NCBI GenBank assembly: GCA_002104945.1 | Contig: MCFH01000019.1 | Coordinates: 793,074-857,073, forward strand | Direction: 5' to 3' | Length of the DNA: 64,000 nucleotides | Source of the DNA: Piromyces finnis | Lineage: Eukaryota > Neocallimastigomycota > Neocallimastigomycetes > Neocallimastigales > Neocallimastigaceae | The notes under the pieces: generated by a model | Told to the model about the DNA's origin: nothing | What the model saw: the letters and a program-made list of their open reading frames with translations, nothing else | The model's database searches: none | Position numbers and translations under genes: made by a program | Part shown: positions 63,401 to 64,000 of the stretch, in pieces | How the letters are laid out: each line of letters opens with the position of its first letter | How positions within the stretch are numbered: the stretch's first letter is position 1

Positions 63401-63745
63401 AGCTAAACGTATTCTTCCACAACTCAATCCAATAGATTCATATTGATGGGGAAGTTTATCTAAATATTTTTTTGTTATAATACTTAAGTTGCTACAGGAA
63501 TCAACTAATAATTTACCTGGTACCCCATCAACCGTTGCATCTACCATAGCGATATCTTCTTCTGATACTTCTTTACTTTTGCTTACATACGAATGATCTA
63601 CATTATTTACTAATACCGAAGTAGCATTAAAATTCTCCAGAGCTCCCACAATTTTTGTGTTGTTCTTTTCCAGTTTAAGACCTTGTGACACTTGCGTTCG
63701 TAACTTTGGAGCCGAGTTAAGTAATTGACCAAAGTAATATTGCAT
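60428..63745 (-). CDS. Retrotransposon pol polyprotein (PR-RT-RH-IN), 1105 aa
   Basis: Copies element RNA to DNA and integrates it. Protease region about 65-170 with active-site-like LLVDSCS (D82; the usual D-S/T-G reads D-S-C). RT about 280-480: TMDLYSGYHQIR (D371), FGLTGAPATFQ, FIDDIL (D435, D436). RNase H: RTDASYEGIGG (D582), E624, YTDHKPL (D651), ADALSR. Integrase: zinc H767, H771, C801, C804; catalytic D833 (LDIIGP), D892 (TDNGVQF), E928. No internal stop, so possibly recently active. The ATG at 63745 may not be used: the frame begins within the gag frame's overlap, with a stop 12 nt upstream, and conserved FGQLLNSAPKL sits right after it. Confidence 0.95.
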   Translation of the reverse strand: MQYYFGQLLNSAPKLRTQVSQGLKLEKNNTKIVGALENFNATSVLVNNVDHSYVSKSKEVSEEDIAMVDATVDGVPGKLLVDSCSNLSIITKKYLDKLPHQYESIGLSCGRIRLATKNDDYSEGIIIRVPVQINDLTITADFRVVDKEDPFYDMLINLKTQMDNNLFIHPLRYSLCRFNSNGFIEDIAPINNKYDDEEKIMCMIRRVGDEDFKSDLKNIEGLPPSEYIHNKNFTETLNEKYREQIVRILEENIEIIATSSEELTPSNLTPHKINLKPGAKPIKQRSYRLAKFKSDILKEELSKLINKKLIEPSYSEWSSPVVLVPKHNGKWRMCVDYRRVNDLSEKDAYSIPFIDEIFDSLHGATIFTTMDLYSGYHQIRMDEESVELTSFTTKFGNYQFKVMPFGLTGAPATFQREMNRILFPLIGKCVYNFIDDILIYSKSIEEHIEHINQVLAIFRKNKLKINIEKCHFMQTEVDVLGHRLTTEGLKPLDNKIQAIKNWKPPSNIHELRSFLGSIGYYRDFIPNYAKLTAPLCKLLRKGVPFKWCNEQQESFIILKEKLINAPILKFPDFEKEFIIRTDASYEGIGGVLLQKEGTDIEHPIHYISRSLTKAEKNYGITDLEGTALFYCITKLKPYIMGSPFKTIVYTDHKPLIGLFKNKEPNNARQTRWCLTASMLGVDIRYEQGKKNVVADALSRMRNDKDKEVLATKINKGIEETMLSKVIKEFVEEKFTKIDGVDYFIDGRNYRKLITETNEKLKLILEAHNIGHEGYYKTYQRLRKSYYWNDMVNDIRRVVAKCEKCQLNRPQPYPEPTENLPTEVEAPFTHLGLDIIGPLVKTRNNNQYIIVAVDHFTKWVEAEPTENITSKDVIKFLINVFSRHGVPQVITTDNGVQFTSDMTKVFLDLYDVYVKFVSTYHPESNGLTENRNKEIGKLLRLLGKENKDWDEILPSALWALRTTKNTVTNHSSFELVYGREDQQPFDIAARPTKGINQSSDEILLEKFINHYRWTLEACENIKNANKYWATRREEKQSMTKGKNIHIGDLVLVRNFNRTKLEPYFVGPLKVVKKQFNTVTLADISTGIQMNRNVHLKNIVKFNSAFA

Positions 63746-64000
63746 TTTGTTTCGTTAAGATCTTTAACTACATTATATTCTTCCGTATCTGCTATCATTT
63801 GAATATTTCTAGCAGTTTTCTTAACCTTCGATTCTGCAGGTTTTTCTTTCTTTTGCTTTTTCATTAATTTATTTAGAGTTGAATTAGAAGTAGATTTGGT
63901 TGATTCACTTGTGTTATCTTTCTCTACCACCTTAGCACCTTTCTTATCTGTAATTGCAGATAACATTTCTTCTTCATCATAGTCGATAATAATAGGATCT
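63610..64000 (-). CDS. Retrotransposon gag C-terminal end / gag-pol linker, partial
   Basis: Open to the window edge. K/E/S-rich, with KKQKKEKPAESKVKK and then DTEEYNVVKDLNETK, the segment that in related fungal elements runs into the FGQLL block. It overlaps the start of pol by about 135 nt, and pol lies in the -1 frame relative to it. The product beyond the A-run near 63748 looks non-conserved, so translation probably shifts or the copy carries a one-base change there. Confidence 0.75.
   Translation of the reverse strand, partial: DPIIIDYDEEEMLSAITDKKGAKVVEKDNTSESTKSTSNSTLNKLMKKQKKEKPAESKVKKTARNIQMIADTEEYNVVKDLNETKCNITLVNYLTRLQSYERKCHKVLNWKRTTQKLWELWRILMLLRY

Larger units (their letters stand above)
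59700..64000 (-). mobile_element. Ty3/gypsy LTR retrotransposon, 3' part, cut by window edge
   Basis: Minus-strand element with gag end, protease, reverse transcriptase, RNase H and integrase in that order, the Ty3/gypsy order, followed by a probable 3' LTR. The 5' LTR, primer-binding site and most of gag lie beyond 64000. Base composition is distinctly less AT-rich than the host flanks. No chromodomain follows the integrase. Confidence 0.93.

Overview
The window looks like nuclear DNA of an anaerobic gut fungus (Neocallimastigomycota, the Neocallimastix/Piromyces group). Three things point there: extreme A+T bias with long homopolymers and microsatellites; intron-rich eukaryotic housekeeping genes beside intronless secreted carbohydrate enzymes (a GH5 endoglucanase and a CBM18-CBM18-CE4 chitin deacetylase); and genes for flagellar/basal-body proteins (TTC29-like, CCDC112-like), expected of a fungus with swimming zoospores. 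Placement is inferred from gene content and composition; no rRNA or other marker is present, and no tRNA was recognised.

Layout. 1-1852 (-): 5' part of a prolyl oligopeptidase gene, running off the left edge. It shares a 395-bp divergent promoter, with one CACGTG box, with 2248-7018 (+), an MCM9-type helicase gene of 16 exons. One of its introns is an apparent U12-type AT-AC intron. 7688-10466 (+): TTC29-like TPR protein. 10976-15341 (-): zuotin/DNAJC2 ribosome-associated J-protein, enlarged by a long E/K-rich region carrying two copies of a 39-residue module. 16347-17245 (+): Mediator subunit MED10. 17769-18410 (-): DUF1771-Smr protein ending in a CaaX-like CIIC. 18411-23022: AT-rich spacer with two strong inverted repeats. 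23023-25812 (-): SUV39/Clr4-type H3K9 methyltransferase. 28641-30176 (+): GH5 cellulase. 30812-35017 (-): CCDC112-like coiled-coil protein of 13 exons. 37859-39271 (-): Gcn4/Cpc1-like bZIP factor with a 4-codon upstream ORF.

39272-55237 is a 16-kb stretch with no gene I can support. It is filled with homopolymers, ATT/AAT/ATTTTT runs, a (TGTATG)n array, a 42-bp tandem repeat and an imperfect fold-back. 55238-56272 (-) is the chitin deacetylase, whose 3' end is partly duplicated in tandem. 57489-58560 holds coding relics and a composite minisatellite. 59700-64000 (-) is the 3' part of a Ty3/gypsy retrotransposon: gag C-terminal end, intact-looking pol and a probable 3' LTR, running off the right edge. 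It is visibly less AT-rich than its surroundings.

Functionally this is a mixed chromosomal segment, not a cluster: replication/repair (MCM9), transcription (MED10, bZIP), heterochromatin (SUV39), translation-coupled folding (zuotin), flagellum (TTC29, CCDC112) and plant or fungal wall polysaccharide handling (GH5, CE4). I found no defence system, CRISPR array or biosynthetic cluster. The strongest unusual signals are the AT-AC intron in MCM9, the tiny exons and GC-AG intron in the peptidase gene, the repeated module inside zuotin, the non-dockerin Cys-rich tail on the cellulase, and the uORF of the bZIP gene. Exon boundaries of the spliced genes were worked out by hand from splice signals, frame continuity and family similarity; the phases sum to an open frame in every complete model.
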